A stretch of DNA of 64,000 bases from an uncultured Saprospiraceae bacterium (GTDB lineage: Bacteria > Bacteroidota > Bacteroidia > Chitinophagales > Saprospiraceae). Location: the NCBI GenBank assembly GCA_937980645.1, contig CALJPQ010000001.1, positions 62,001 to 126,000 on the forward strand, given 5' to 3'. The position numbers and the translations under genes are program-made. This document shows positions 9,919-19,254 of this stretch, in pieces (position 1 is the first letter of the stretch; every line of letters begins with the position of its first letter). Under the pieces are notes generated by a model. It was not told the DNA's origin, did not search any database, and was given only the letters and a program-made list of their open reading frames with translations.

Positions 9919-11427
9919 ATGAACAAGTTTTCTTTTTTACTCCCGCTCCTGTTGTGTGCGCTGCTGCACATCACCACCACCACGACCACGGCCCAAAACC
10001 GGGATTACCCCAACGCCCTGTACGCCAAATTAGCCCTTATTGACTTCGGGCTGCCCAATGGCGCCGACCTGAACTTAGGCCAGGGCTTCGAAGTGGGTTA
10101 CATGCGCAACGTTGCGCCGTTCCTCAACATCGGCGTGCCCCTGAAAATGGGCCTGGCCCATTTGCCCCAGCAAGGCGAAACGCCAGCCTCTCAAGAGCGC
10201 AGCGTTATCAGCAGCCTCGATGTCATTGCCCAATTGGGCAAAATCAGCAGTGAGGCGCGCGTATCGCCGTACCTATTCGCCGGCGGCGGCTTCTTCTTAG
10301 AAGAATTCAAAAACGGGCATTTCCAGATCCCGTTCGGTGTAGGGGCTAATCTTCGCCTGTCGAAGTACGCTTTCATCAACGCTCAGGCGGAATACCGTAA
10401 AGCCATTGCCGATGTGCGCGACAATGCTCAACTCGGTGTTGGCTTCGTTTATCTGCTGCATCAGTCGCCCAACAAGCCACAGCCCGACCGCGACGGCGAC
10501 GGCGTGCCCGACGTAGCCGACCAGTGCCCTGACCAGCCCGGCCCGGCCGCTGCTCGCGGATGCCCGGACTACGACCGCGACGGCGTGCCCGACAAGGAAG
10601 ACGATTGCCCCACTGTGGCCGGGAGCCCAACCGCTAAAGGTTGCCCCGACCAGGACGGCGATGGCTTTGCCGACAAAGACGACGACTGCCCCACCGTGGC
10701 CGGCACCCTGCGCGGCTGCCCTGACCGCGACGGCGACGGCGTACCTGACAAAGACGACCTCTGCCCCGACCAGCCCGGCACCGCCCGCGGCTGCCCCGAC
10801 CGCGACGGCGATGGCGTGCCCGATAAAGACGACCTCTGCCCCGACGAACCCGGCAGCGCCGCCACCAATGGTTGCCCCCCTGTGCGTGATAGCGACGGCG
10901 ACGGCATCACCGACGACAAAGACCCCTGCCCGAATGTCGCCGGACCCTTCAACGGATGCCCCGACACTGACGGCGACGGCGTGCCCGACAACTTAGACAA
11001 GTGCCCAACTACCCCTGGCCCAACCACCAACTACGGCTGCCCAGAGGTGAAAAAAGAGGACAAAAAGCGCCTCGCTTTTGCGACCAAGAACATCCAGTTC
11101 CACACCGGCAAAACGGAATTGACCAGCTCATCCTTCAAAATTCTGGACGATATCGTCAAAGTCATGCAGCGCTATCCCGATTACAAACTGCTCATTCATG
11201 GCCACACGGATAACGTAGGCAATCCCGAACGCAACTTGGTGCTCTCGCAGGGCCGCGCGCAAACATGCTACGACTACTTAGTCTATAAGGGCATTAAGGC
11301 TGACCGCCTCAAGGCAGAAGGCTTCGGTGACACCCGGCCTATCGCCGATAACAAGCGCTCAGCCGGCCGCGCCCTCAACCGCCGCGTCGAGTTCAAACTG
11401 GTGCTCGACTTCAACGAGAAAAAATAA
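9919..11427 (+). CDS. OmpA-family outer membrane protein with seven TSP type 3 repeats
   Basis: The order is signal peptide (about 1-25), eight-stranded beta-barrel-like region (about 28-185), seven Ca-binding thrombospondin type 3 repeats (about 190-375; D-DGDGVPD--D-CP), and an OmpA C-terminal peptidoglycan-binding domain (about 380-500; IHGHTDNVG, RA--C-DYL, GFGDTRP). It should anchor the outer membrane to peptidoglycan through a stiff calcium-dependent linker. A paralog with only two TSP3 repeats lies on the other strand at 11946-13073. A strong hairpin terminator follows. Confidence 0.92.
   Translation: MNKFSFLLPLLLCALLHITTTTTTAQNRDYPNALYAKLALIDFGLPNGADLNLGQGFEVGYMRNVAPFLNIGVPLKMGLAHLPQQGETPASQERSVISSLDVIAQLGKISSEARVSPYLFAGGGFFLEEFKNGHFQIPFGVGANLRLSKYAFINAQAEYRKAIADVRDNAQLGVGFVYLLHQSPNKPQPDRDGDGVPDVADQCPDQPGPAAARGCPDYDRDGVPDKEDDCPTVAGSPTAKGCPDQDGDGFADKDDDCPTVAGTLRGCPDRDGDGVPDKDDLCPDQPGTARGCPDRDGDGVPDKDDLCPDEPGSAATNGCPPVRDSDGDGITDDKDPCPNVAGPFNGCPDTDGDGVPDNLDKCPTTPGPTTNYGCPEVKKEDKKRLAFATKNIQFHTGKTELTSSSFKILDDIVKVMQRYPDYKLLIHGHTDNVGNPERNLVLSQGRAQTCYDYLVYKGIKADRLKAEGFGDTRPIADNKRSAGRALNRRVEFKLVLDFNEKK
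10480..11045 (+). repeat. seven tandem TSP3-encoding repeats
   Basis: Units of about 75-84 bp encode (P)D-DGDGVPD-DD-CP-PG-GC. Several neighbouring units are nearly identical in DNA (GACCGCGACGGCGA recurs), so unit number could change by slippage or recombination. Confidence 0.85.
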
Positions 11428-11456
11428 GCACGAGTCTAACCGGAATTTCTTTCACT

Positions 11457-11489
11457 CGGGGCCGCCGCGTGTGCAACGCGGTGGCCCCG
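11457..11489 (+). terminator. hairpin terminator after ompA
   Basis: CGGGGCCGCCGCGT pairs with ACGCGGTGGCCCCG (14 bp including one G-U) around a 5-nt loop. The following T tract (TTATATTT) is weak and overlaps the next gene's -7 element. Confidence 0.7.
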
Positions 11490-11490
11490 T

Positions 11491-11498
11491 TATATTTG
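11491..11498 (+). promoter_or_regulatory. possible -7 element of the 11559 gene
   Basis: TATATTTG lies immediately 3' of the terminator stem and 60 nt before the ATG. Confidence 0.45.
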
Positions 11499-11558
11499 AA
11501 AGATTTGCACCATCCGGGGAGGAATGCGATTTTTGCCTGACATAAAAAGCACAACATC

Positions 11559-11942
11559 ATGAAAATCCGTTGCGAACACGACAGCATACGCTTGCGCCTG
11601 CGTAAATCGGAACTCTCGCAATTGCGCACCGAACGATGGCTGGAGACCGCCGTGCATTTCCCGGAAGGGCCTGTCTTCGCCTGGGAAATGCTTATCAGCG
11701 ACGACGCGCCCGAAATGGGCGCCCGCTTCGATGGCAGTCGCATTTCTGTTGTCGTACCGGCCCAACAGGCGCAGGAATGGATGAATACCGACGCCGTGGG
11801 CATGGAGCAATTCGTCCCCCTGCCCGGCGGTGGTTCGCTGCACCTGCTCATCGAGAAGGACTTTCCTTGCAAAGACCGGCCTGACGAGGATACGACCGAC
11901 TTCTTCAGCGAGCTGGCTGAGGAGGCTCCGGTTAAATGCTGA
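11559..11942 (+). CDS. conserved-looking small cytosolic protein, unknown function
   Basis: A 127-residue soluble protein without signal peptide or membrane segment. It opens with MKIRCEHDSIRLRLRKSEL; I recall similar short Bacteroidota hypothetical proteins beginning MKIR...SIRLRL-KSE (possibly the DUF7009 group), but this is from memory. It has two cysteines near the C-terminus (PCKD and the final C). It sits between the two ompA paralogs and converges with the second one, 3 nt from its stop codon. Confidence 0.65.
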   Translation: MKIRCEHDSIRLRLRKSELSQLRTERWLETAVHFPEGPVFAWEMLISDDAPEMGARFDGSRISVVVPAQQAQEWMNTDAVGMEQFVPLPGGGSLHLLIEKDFPCKDRPDEDTTDFFSELAEEAPVKC

Positions 11943-11945
11943 GGA

Positions 11946-13073
11946 TTATCTCAGGCGGAGTTCAAATTCTACGCGTCGGTTTTTGGCGCGGCCCGCTTCA
12001 GTATTGTTGTCAGCGATGGGCCGGGTTTCGCCGTATCCTTCGTGCGTCATGCGATGCGGGGCCACGCCTTTGCTGACGAGGTAATCGTAGCAGGCTTTGG
12101 CGCGTCGTTTAGAGAGGTCGAGATTGAACTTGTCATCGCCTATGCTGTCGGTGTGGCCGCTGATGATGAGGCGATACTCCGGGTAGCGGGCCATGAGCGC
12201 GGCCACCTGGTCGAGTACGGCATAGGAGGAGGGTAGCAGATTGGCGCTGTTGGTGGCGAACTGGACATTTTGCACCGCTGCTGCCAGGATATCGCGGTCA
12301 GCCTGGCTAACTTCCGGGCAGCCGAAGTTGGAAGCCGGGCCGGGCTTGTCGGGGCAGCGGTCGTCGCGGTCGGCTACGCCGTCGCCGTCGCGGTCGGGAC
12401 AGCCAAACGTTGCGGCCGGGCCGGGCTGGTCGGGACATAGGTCATCTTTGTCGGGTACGCCATCGCCATCGCGGTCGGCGGGTTTGTCGGGGTCGGATGG
12501 TTCTTTGCGGCGTTGCGGCAATTCCCTGCCAAAATTGAATTGCAGCCCCAGCGCATGATGCCACACATCGCGGCTGTCGTTGGCGAAGCGATGCTGCGTC
12601 TGGGCGGTGAGGTAAACATTCTCAATGATGCGCACATTCAGGCCAATGCCCACCGGGAAGTGCACGCCAAAGTCTTGTCGGTCAAAGTTGTACACCCCAC
12701 CGACACCCGCGTGTAAGTAGGGTTGTACCACGGCCGTGGGTCGGAGGAAATGCTGCTGTGCCAGTACATCTAAGTGCAGCAGCCATTCGCGCCGTCCGGC
12801 ATTGCCACTTTGCGGCTCCGTTTGGGCCGTACCCAGCCGCAATGGCAGCCCCAGCAGGATATTGGGAAGCAAACGGCGGTAGTACGTCAGCTCCACACCA
12901 CCGCCACTGTTTTTTCCAAAAATATCGGAAAATGAAGGGCTATTGTCGCGCAGAGGCGCGTGGTAATTGTACTGCGTAGGGCGCAGGGCAAAGCTGTGCA
13001 TCGGCTGCGCGATCAAAGGAGTGTTGAACAACAGGAGCGTCAGGAGAAGTGCTGTGGCGAAGAAGTGTTTCAT
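11946..13073 (-). CDS. OmpA-family outer membrane protein with two TSP type 3 repeats
   Basis: This is a shorter paralog of the 9919-11427 protein (375 residues). It has a signal peptide (MKHFFATALLL), a barrel-like region with the same PFL-GLP-RLG style blocks, two TSP3 repeats, and an OmpA C-terminal domain (ISGHTDSIGDD, KACYDYLVSKG, GYGETRPIADN). I moved the start to the ATG at 13073, which gives a clean signal peptide and fits the TACTTTTG element 25 nt upstream. Role: outer membrane to peptidoglycan anchoring. Confidence 0.92.
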   Translation of the reverse strand: MKHFFATALLLTLLLFNTPLIAQPMHSFALRPTQYNYHAPLRDNSPSFSDIFGKNSGGGVELTYYRRLLPNILLGLPLRLGTAQTEPQSGNAGRREWLLHLDVLAQQHFLRPTAVVQPYLHAGVGGVYNFDRQDFGVHFPVGIGLNVRIIENVYLTAQTQHRFANDSRDVWHHALGLQFNFGRELPQRRKEPSDPDKPADRDGDGVPDKDDLCPDQPGPAATFGCPDRDGDGVADRDDRCPDKPGPASNFGCPEVSQADRDILAAAVQNVQFATNSANLLPSSYAVLDQVAALMARYPEYRLIISGHTDSIGDDKFNLDLSKRRAKACYDYLVSKGVAPHRMTHEGYGETRPIADNNTEAGRAKNRRVEFELRLR

Positions 13074-13098
13074 AATGAAACCATAGGTCTTGTGCGGA

Positions 13099-13106
13099 CA
13101 AAAGTA
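13099..13106 (-). promoter_or_regulatory. -7 element of the short ompA promoter
   Basis: TACTTTTG on the minus strand, 25 nt before the ATG at 13073. Confidence 0.6.
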
Positions 13107-13152
13107 CAAACGTTTTGCCCGCTCTATGGCTAAGTAGCACGTACCGACGCAC

Positions 13153-13160
13153 TACCTTTG
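13153..13160 (+). promoter_or_regulatory. -7 element of the ffh promoter
   Basis: TACCTTTG followed by CGCG, 41 nt before the ffh ATG. Confidence 0.65.
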
Positions 13161-13201
13161 CGCGTTCGGTTTTGTAAGAACCACTCATTTACAGCAGATC
13201 C

Positions 13202-14548
13202 ATGTTTGAAAGTTTAAGCGACCGTTTAGAGTCCGCCTTCAAATTGCTCAAAGGCACCAATCGCCTGACCGAGCTTAACGTTGCCGAAAGCGTCAAAGAG
13301 ATTCGCCGCGCCTTAGTAGCTGCCGACGTCAACTACAAGATTGCTAAGGAGTTCACGGATAAAGTCAAAGACAAAGCGCTGGGAAAAGAGAACGTCTTGC
13401 GCAACGTGAACCCAGGCCAGCTCATGGTCAAAATCGTCTTCGACGAGCTGGCCGAGCTCATGGGTGGCCAGTCGGTGGGCATCAATGTCAAAGGTACGCC
13501 GGGTATTGTGCTGGTGGCCGGCCTTCAGGGCAGCGGTAAGACGACCTTTTGCGGCAAGCTGGCGCGCCACCTCAAAGAGCAGCGCAAGATGTCGCCCCTG
13601 CTGGTAGCGTGCGACGTCTATCGCCCTGCCGCCATAGACCAGCTGAGTGTGCTGGGGGCATCCATCAATGTGCCCGTCTATCGGGAAGACGGCAACACCG
13701 ATCCAGTGCGCATCGCGCAAAACGCCATCCGTTATGCGCGCGAAAACGGCCACAACGTCGTCATCGTGGACACCGCCGGCCGCCTCGCTGTGGACGAAGC
13801 CATGATGGCCGAAGTAGCCGCCATCAAAAAAGCCATTGAACCCACCGAAACACTCTTTGTCGTGGACTCCATGACCGGTCAGGACGCCGTCAACACGGCT
13901 GAGGCCTTCCACCAGCGCATCAATTACGATGGGGTGGTGCTGACCAAATTAGACGGCGACACCCGCGGTGGTGCAGCCCTTTCCATCAAATACACTGTCG
14001 GCAAACCCATCAAATTCGTCTCTACGGGCGAAAAATTGGAAGCCTTAGACGTCTTCCACCCCGACCGCATGGCCCGGCGCATTCTGGGCATGGGCGACGT
14101 GCTGTCGCTGGTCGAGAAGGCCGAAATGGAAATGGACGAAGCCGAAGCACGCCGCTTAGAAAAGCGGATGCAGCAGAACAAATTCGACTTCAACGACTTC
14201 CTCGGCCAGATGCAACAAATCAAGCGAATGGGCGACCTCAAGAGCCTGCTGGGTATGATACCCGGCATGGATAAAATGCTGCGCAATGTCAACATTGACG
14301 ACCGACAGATGCTCCACGTCGAGGCCATGATTAAGAGCATGACACCGCAGGAGCGGGCGAACCCGGACATTCTGAACCTCAGCCGCAAAAAGCGCATTGC
14401 CTTAGGCAGTGGAGTGCCTTTGGAAAAAGTGAACCTGTTTATTAAAAACTTCCACGACATGCGCAAAATGATGCAACAAATGATGGGCAGCAGCGGCAAG
14501 ATGCCCCCGATGCCCCGAATGCCGTCTCCTCGCAAATTCCGGCGGTAA
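13202..14548 (+). CDS. ffh: signal recognition particle protein
   Basis: Ffh is the SRP54-type GTPase that binds 4.5S RNA and hydrophobic signal sequences and docks with FtsY. The NG domain shows GLQGSGKTT (about 103-111), DVYRPAA, DTAGR and TKLDGD. The M domain (about 300-448) is Met-rich and ends MRKMMQQMMGSSGKMPPMP. The 448-residue length is normal. It has its own -7 element and is followed after 39 nt by the deoxynucleoside kinase gene. Confidence 0.98.
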   Translation: MFESLSDRLESAFKLLKGTNRLTELNVAESVKEIRRALVAADVNYKIAKEFTDKVKDKALGKENVLRNVNPGQLMVKIVFDELAELMGGQSVGINVKGTPGIVLVAGLQGSGKTTFCGKLARHLKEQRKMSPLLVACDVYRPAAIDQLSVLGASINVPVYREDGNTDPVRIAQNAIRYARENGHNVVIVDTAGRLAVDEAMMAEVAAIKKAIEPTETLFVVDSMTGQDAVNTAEAFHQRINYDGVVLTKLDGDTRGGAALSIKYTVGKPIKFVSTGEKLEALDVFHPDRMARRILGMGDVLSLVEKAEMEMDEAEARRLEKRMQQNKFDFNDFLGQMQQIKRMGDLKSLLGMIPGMDKMLRNVNIDDRQMLHVEAMIKSMTPQERANPDILNLSRKKRIALGSGVPLEKVNLFIKNFHDMRKMMQQMMGSSGKMPPMPRMPSPRKFRR

Positions 14549-14587
14549 CGGTTTTATCCCTCCATTCAGTCCCTCTTACGCAGACTC

Positions 14588-15229
14588 GTGCTCCCGTACG
14601 CATTTATCGCGGTCGAAGGCAACATCGGCGCCGGCAAAACCACGCTCTGCCAGATGCTCTCTAAGCGTCTGGAGGCCACACTCATTTTGGAGCAGTTTAC
14701 CGACAATCCTTTCCTCCCTTATTTCTACGAAAGCCCGGAACGCTATGCCTTCCCGGTCGAGCTCTTCTTCATGACCGAGCGCCACAAGCAACTGTCGGAG
14801 CATTTCGCCAGCCCCAGCCTTTTCAACACCCTTACCATAGCCGATTATTTTTTCCTGAAGACCCTCCTCTTTGCCCGCAATAACCTCAACGAGCAGGAGT
14901 TCCGCCTCTTTCAACGGCTTTTTTCTGTTCTCAACGCCCAGTTTCCCAAGCCCGACCTGTTGCTCTACCTGCACCGCCCCGTCCCGGTGTTGCAGCGAAA
15001 CATCCGCCAGCGCGGTCGTACCATGGAACACAAAGTGCCTGAAGAATATCTGCACGCCCTGCAAAGCGCTTACTTGGAATACTTCAAACAAGAAACCGAA
15101 ATACCCGTCGTCCTGCTCGACCTGAACGAAACTGACTTTGTGCACCAGGCCGATGTCTTCGAGGACATCCTGGCCGTCCTGCACCAGAAGCACCGCCCTG
15201 GATTGCAATACATTTCCTTAGTCCGCTAA
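14588..15229 (+). CDS. deoxynucleoside kinase
   Basis: The 213-residue protein belongs to the dNK/dGK family that phosphorylates deoxynucleosides in nucleotide salvage. It has a P-loop GNIGAGKTT (about 11-19), an ELFFMTERHKQL substrate helix, and the LID-type segment QRGRTME. The start is GTG; there is no ATG at a sensible position near the IAVEGNIGAGKTT motif. It lies between ffh (39 nt) and the carboxylase gene (6 nt), so co-transcription is likely. Base specificity cannot be read here. Confidence 0.9.
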   Translation: MLPYAFIAVEGNIGAGKTTLCQMLSKRLEATLILEQFTDNPFLPYFYESPERYAFPVELFFMTERHKQLSEHFASPSLFNTLTIADYFFLKTLLFARNNLNEQEFRLFQRLFSVLNAQFPKPDLLLYLHRPVPVLQRNIRQRGRTMEHKVPEEYLHALQSAYLEYFKQETEIPVVLLDLNETDFVHQADVFEDILAVLHQKHRPGLQYISLVR

Positions 15230-15235
15230 TCGCAG

Positions 15236-16789
15236 ATGACGATTACCATGAGCAATAAAAACGAAATTTTGCAGCAAAAACTCGCCGAAGCAAAACTCGG
15301 CGGCGGCCCGACGCGCATCGAGGCCCAACACAAAAAAGGCAAACTCACTGCCCGCGAACGCATCCACTTCCTGCTCGACGACGGCTCGTTTGAAGAAATC
15401 GGCGCCCTCGTTACGCACCGATGCAGCGATTTCGGCATGAGCGAACAGCAAGTGCTGGGCGATGGCGTCGTTACCGGCTACGGTACCATACACGGCCGAT
15501 TGGTCTATGTTTTTGCCCAGGACTTCACTGTCTTTGGCGGCTCGCTTTCGGAAACACACGCCGAAAAGATTTGCAAGATAATGGACTTAGCCGTCAAGAA
15601 CGGTGCGCCGGTCATTGGTCTCAACGACTCCGGCGGCGCGCGTATTCAGGAGGGCGTCAGCTCGCTGGGCGGCTATGCCGACATCTTTTACCGCAACGTG
15701 CAGGCCAGCGGGGTAGTGCCCCAGATTTCGGCCATTATGGGCCCTTGCGCCGGTGGCGCCGTGTATAGCCCTGCCATGACGGATTTCATCATCATGGTCG
15801 AAAATACCTCGTACATGTTCGTTACCGGCCCCAACGTAGTCAAAACCGTTACGAACGAAGATGTTACCAGCGAAGAACTCGGTGGCGCTTACACCCATGC
15901 CACCAAATCGGGCGTAACCCACTTAGTGGCTGCCAATGATGTAGAATGTATCGAAAAAATCAAACGCCTGCTCAGCTACATCCCTCAAAACAACATGGAC
16001 CGGGTGCCGAACCTGTCCTACACGTTGGGCGAAGAGTATCGCCCGGCCTTAGACAGCATCGTCCCCGAAAATCCCAACCACCCCTACGACATGAAGGCCG
16101 TCATTGCTGAAATTGTGGATGCAGACTCCTTCTTTGAAATTCACGAGCAATACGCCGACAACATTATCGTAGGGTTTGCTCGATTGGCCGGGCGCAGCAT
16201 CGGCATTGTGGCCAATCAGCCCATGAGCTTAGCCGGCGTTCTGGACGTCAATTCCTCCAAAAAAGCCGCCCGTTTTGTACGCTTCTGCGACTGTTTCAAC
16301 ATCCCCCTTCTGGTGCTCGAAGATGTGCCCGGCTTTTTGCCCGGTACCGACCAGGAGTGGAACGCCATCATTACCAATGGCTCCAAGCTGCTCTATGCCT
16401 TTTCTGAAGCCACGGTGCCGCGCGTTACGGTCATCACCCGAAAAGCTTACGGCGGCGCCTACGATGTGATGAACTCCAAACACATCGGCGCCGACATGAA
16501 TTTCGCGTGGCCCACTGCCGAAATCGCCGTCATGGGAGCCAAAGGCGCCTCCGAAATCATTTTCAAAAAGGAAATCGAAAGCGCCCCTGACCCGCAGGCC
16601 AAATTGGCCGAAAAAGAACGCGAATACGCTGATACGTTTGCCAATCCTTACCGGGCTGCTGCCCGCGGCTTCATTGACGAGGTCATCTGGCCGCGCGAAA
16701 CACGCCGTAAGCTCATTCGCGCATTTGCCATGCTCGAGCACAAAGCCGTAGCGCGCCCGCAGCGGAAACACGGGAATATCCCGCTGTAG
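15236..16789 (+). CDS. acyl-CoA carboxylase carboxyltransferase (beta) subunit, propionyl-CoA type
   Basis: It transfers the carboxyl group from biotin to an acyl-CoA, most likely propionyl- or methylmalonyl-type. Both crotonase-like halves are present: [17 protein letters not shown] at the N-terminus, GGARIQEG and [16 protein letters not shown] in the first half, NQP and [16 protein letters not shown] and VPGFLPGT in the second, and an AVMGA-GA-EI tail region. The 517-residue length fits PccB. An alternative ATG lies four codons downstream (15248). No biotin carboxylase gene is visible, so the alpha subunit must be elsewhere. Confidence 0.92.
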   Translation: MTITMSNKNEILQQKLAEAKLGGGPTRIEAQHKKGKLTARERIHFLLDDGSFEEIGALVTHRCSDFGMSEQQVLGDGVVTGYGTIHGRLVYVFAQDFTVFGGSLSETHAEKICKIMDLAVKNGAPVIGLNDSGGARIQEGVSSLGGYADIFYRNVQASGVVPQISAIMGPCAGGAVYSPAMTDFIIMVENTSYMFVTGPNVVKTVTNEDVTSEELGGAYTHATKSGVTHLVAANDVECIEKIKRLLSYIPQNNMDRVPNLSYTLGEEYRPALDSIVPENPNHPYDMKAVIAEIVDADSFFEIHEQYADNIIVGFARLAGRSIGIVANQPMSLAGVLDVNSSKKAARFVRFCDCFNIPLLVLEDVPGFLPGTDQEWNAIITNGSKLLYAFSEATVPRVTVITRKAYGGAYDVMNSKHIGADMNFAWPTAEIAVMGAKGASEIIFKKEIESAPDPQAKLAEKEREYADTFANPYRAAARGFIDEVIWPRETRRKLIRAFAMLEHKAVARPQRKHGNIPL

Positions 16790-16797
16790 CGTAAGTG

Positions 16798-19089
16798 CTA
16801 AAAGGCTATGACCATTGTTGCCATAACGTTGCGCCCCGCCTGCGGGAAGAAGCCCGCCTGGTGATAGACGCCATTGCCCTCGTAGCGCACATACGGATCA
16901 TCGGGCCGCGCATCATAGCCGTTGGAAATGTAGCGATACACCCACCCGTTGGCGACAAAGCGCGCATCGAAGAGGTTGTTGACGGATACAACCACACTCA
17001 AGCGCTGCCCGATGAAGTGCTCGATGTCGTAGTTGAGTCGCAGGTCGGAGAAGAAGTAGGCTGGCAGCACTGTGTTCAGGTTGCCCGTGTTATCCAAAAA
17101 CTGCCGCCCCACGTATTTACCGGCTAACGCCACGTTCAGGGCGTGCCGTTTTTGCGACGGCGGCAACACGGCCCAGCTTAGTTCCACGCGAGCCACGGCA
17201 GGTGGCGAAAACGCCAGGTCGGTGTTCCGGAAGACGACGGCTTCCTGTTCGCCAGTGTCCCAGTTGTCGCGGTACTCGACGAATTCGCGTACCTTGTTTT
17301 GGCTTACGGTGGCGGCACCCGTCAGCGTCAGGCGGCGCAGCGGCGTCCAGGTGCCTTCCAGTTCCAGGCCAGCGCGGTAGCTGCGTGGCACATTGGTGCG
17401 GATGTAAGCGCCTACGTCGTTGATGCGTCCGTCGAGTACGAGCTGGTCTCGATAATCCATGAAGAAGACATTCAGGCTCCCTTGAAGGCCCTCAGTGCGG
17501 TATTTCAGCCCGCCTTCCCAGTTGTACAGGCGCTCCGGACGCGGGCGGCTGGCCGGGGTGGACTGGGTGTAGTCGTCGCGGTTAGGCTCGCGGTTGCCCA
17601 CGCCGAAGAAGGCGTAGGCCGCCCATTCTGGCCTAAACTGCCAGTGGGCACCCAATTTAGGGTTGAAAAAGCCCAGCCGGACCGATTGCGTTACGTTGTT
17701 CTGGTTTTGGTCGAAGCCCAAAAACTCGTAACGCACTGTGCGGTATTGCAGGTCGAGTAGGGTAGAGAGGCCTCTTTTGAGAAAGAAGTCTATGCGCCCG
17801 TAGAAGTTGAAGTCCCGTTTGTCGGCGTCGTTGTCGTAGTAAATGTGGCCTTTGGGCATGTCGTATTGCGCCCAGATAACGTCGCCGAAATGGCGGCCGA
17901 GGTATCGGTTCCAGCCGCCGCCCAAGGTGAGCACGGGTGGGGCATTGAGGCCGGGCGGATTGATGGGCGGTTCCCAGCGCAGGGCGAACGTTGTGCCGTA
18001 GAAGTGGTTGTCCAACCATCGGCGGCGCACCAAATCGGTTTCTTCAATAGGTGCGCCTGCGGGCGTAGGTGGTTCCAGGCCGTAGGCTTCGTAGGGTTGG
18101 GCGGCTTTATATTGTTCGTAGAAGCCGAAGCCGCGCGTATAGTGGCCGTTGAGTTGCAGGTCGAGGCCCTGGGTGAGGTTGCGTTTGTAGTGCAGCAGGT
18201 AGTGGCGCTGGGTATAATCGTCCACCTCGTCGGGGTAGGGTCCGCCCGGGCGTTCGGTGCCGGCCACGTTAAAGGTGCGCAGGCTATCTATGCCCAAAAA
18301 CTGCGCCGGCAAGCCATACCAGGCCTGGTAGGTGCGCTCGTGGCCCGAAAGCAGGTGCATTTGCAGCGACTGCCGGTCGTCCACATAGGCGCCCATGAGG
18401 TGGTACGAGCGCAGGTCTGCTGTGGCGCGGTCCACATAGCCGTCAGAGGTGATTTGCGACAGCCTGCCGGTAAAGGCAAAGCGCCCGTTCAGCAGCCCCG
18501 AACCCACATAGGCTGAGTGCTTGCGCGTGTTGAACGAGCCGAGCGTGTTCGTCAGGCGTGCAAACGGCTCAGGCTCTACGCGCGACAGGTCGAGGTTGAC
18601 TGTGGCGCCAAATGCACCGGCGCCGTTAGTGCTTAGCCCCACGCCGCGCTGCACCTGGATTTCAGCAGCCGAAGCGGCCAGGTCGGGCAAGTCCACCCAG
18701 AAGACGTTCTGGCTTTCAGCATCGTTGAGCGGGATGCCATTGATGGTTACGTTGATGCGCGTCTGGTCGCTACCCCGGATGCGCATCCCTGTGTAACCAA
18801 TGCCAGTGCCCGCATCAGAAGTCTCTACCAACGACGGGATGCCCGTGAGCAAAAACGGCACATCCTGAGCGTGATAGGTGCGCGCTATCTGCTCATCAGT
18901 CAGGTTGGTGTGTGGCACCGGCGCTTTGGCACCAGCGCGCGTGGCCTGGATGACCACTGTGCGCAAGGATTTAGCCTCCGGCTCGTTCAGGGTGTCAGGA
19001 TGGGCGTTTTGGGCGAAGGTGAACAAGGGCCAACACAGGCCCATCAGCCCGCAAGCGGCGAGCTGTCGGCAACCGGAAAACAAAAACAT
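16798..19089 (-). CDS. TonB-dependent outer membrane receptor, probably for thiamin
   Basis: The 763-residue protein has a signal peptide (MFLFSGCRQL to FTFAQ), a plug domain (about 50-170; GIPLNDAESQNVFWVDLP, QVQRGVGLSTNGAGAFGA) and a large beta-barrel ending in an aromatic residue (VIAF). The frame stays open upstream to 19299, but that part translates a TPP riboswitch, so the ATG at 19087-19089 is the start. Riboswitch control implies uptake of thiamin or a thiamin precursor across the outer membrane, powered by TonB; this substrate call is inferred from regulation only. It is convergent with the carboxylase gene (8 nt apart). No inner-membrane thiamin transporter lies nearby. Confidence 0.9.
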   Translation of the reverse strand: MFLFSGCRQLAACGLMGLCWPLFTFAQNAHPDTLNEPEAKSLRTVVIQATRAGAKAPVPHTNLTDEQIARTYHAQDVPFLLTGIPSLVETSDAGTGIGYTGMRIRGSDQTRINVTINGIPLNDAESQNVFWVDLPDLAASAAEIQVQRGVGLSTNGAGAFGATVNLDLSRVEPEPFARLTNTLGSFNTRKHSAYVGSGLLNGRFAFTGRLSQITSDGYVDRATADLRSYHLMGAYVDDRQSLQMHLLSGHERTYQAWYGLPAQFLGIDSLRTFNVAGTERPGGPYPDEVDDYTQRHYLLHYKRNLTQGLDLQLNGHYTRGFGFYEQYKAAQPYEAYGLEPPTPAGAPIEETDLVRRRWLDNHFYGTTFALRWEPPINPPGLNAPPVLTLGGGWNRYLGRHFGDVIWAQYDMPKGHIYYDNDADKRDFNFYGRIDFFLKRGLSTLLDLQYRTVRYEFLGFDQNQNNVTQSVRLGFFNPKLGAHWQFRPEWAAYAFFGVGNREPNRDDYTQSTPASRPRPERLYNWEGGLKYRTEGLQGSLNVFFMDYRDQLVLDGRINDVGAYIRTNVPRSYRAGLELEGTWTPLRRLTLTGAATVSQNKVREFVEYRDNWDTGEQEAVVFRNTDLAFSPPAVARVELSWAVLPPSQKRHALNVALAGKYVGRQFLDNTGNLNTVLPAYFFSDLRLNYDIEHFIGQRLSVVVSVNNLFDARFVANGWVYRYISNGYDARPDDPYVRYEGNGVYHQAGFFPQAGRNVMATMVIAF

Positions 19090-19164
19090 GGTTAGGATAA
19101 AACATGTTGGTGAAACATCCGCCCCCGAAGGGGTTTCGGGTGCGTTGGTGATGCTTCCCACCCG

Positions 19165-19240
19165 CTCATTCCCTTCCCGGCATGACCCGGGCAGGTTCAG
19201 TGGGTATGATCTCAGCCCTAAAACAGGGCACCCCAATGAG
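19165..19240 (-). promoter_or_regulatory. TPP (thiamin pyrophosphate) riboswitch
   Basis: On the minus strand the sequence shows the THI-box landmarks in order: GGGGTGCC, GGGCTGAGATCATACCC, TGAACCTG, then CCGGGTCATGCCGGGAAGGGAA. The outer P1 helix is perfect, CTCATT with AATGAG. It lies about 75 nt upstream of the receptor ATG and directly downstream of a GACCTTTG -7 element. Known TPP riboswitches repress when TPP is bound, so high thiamin should shut the receptor off. Confidence 0.95.
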
Positions 19241-19246
19241 TCGGGG

Positions 19247-19254
19247 CAAAGGTC
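19247..19254 (-). promoter_or_regulatory. -7 element driving the riboswitch transcript
   Basis: GACCTTTG followed by CC on the minus strand; 6 nt separate it from the riboswitch P1 helix, so transcription would start at the aptamer's 5' end. The first base deviates from TAnnTTTG. Confidence 0.5.

Noticed and set aside
9723..10043. 106-codon plus-strand frame overlapping ompA
   Set aside because: It overlaps the ompA signal peptide in another frame and ends in a His-run from ACC repeats; no support.
10480..11045. CRISPR-like direct repeats
   Set aside because: The periodic DNA encodes Ca-binding TSP3 repeats in one open frame; there are no constant repeats with unique spacers and no cas genes.
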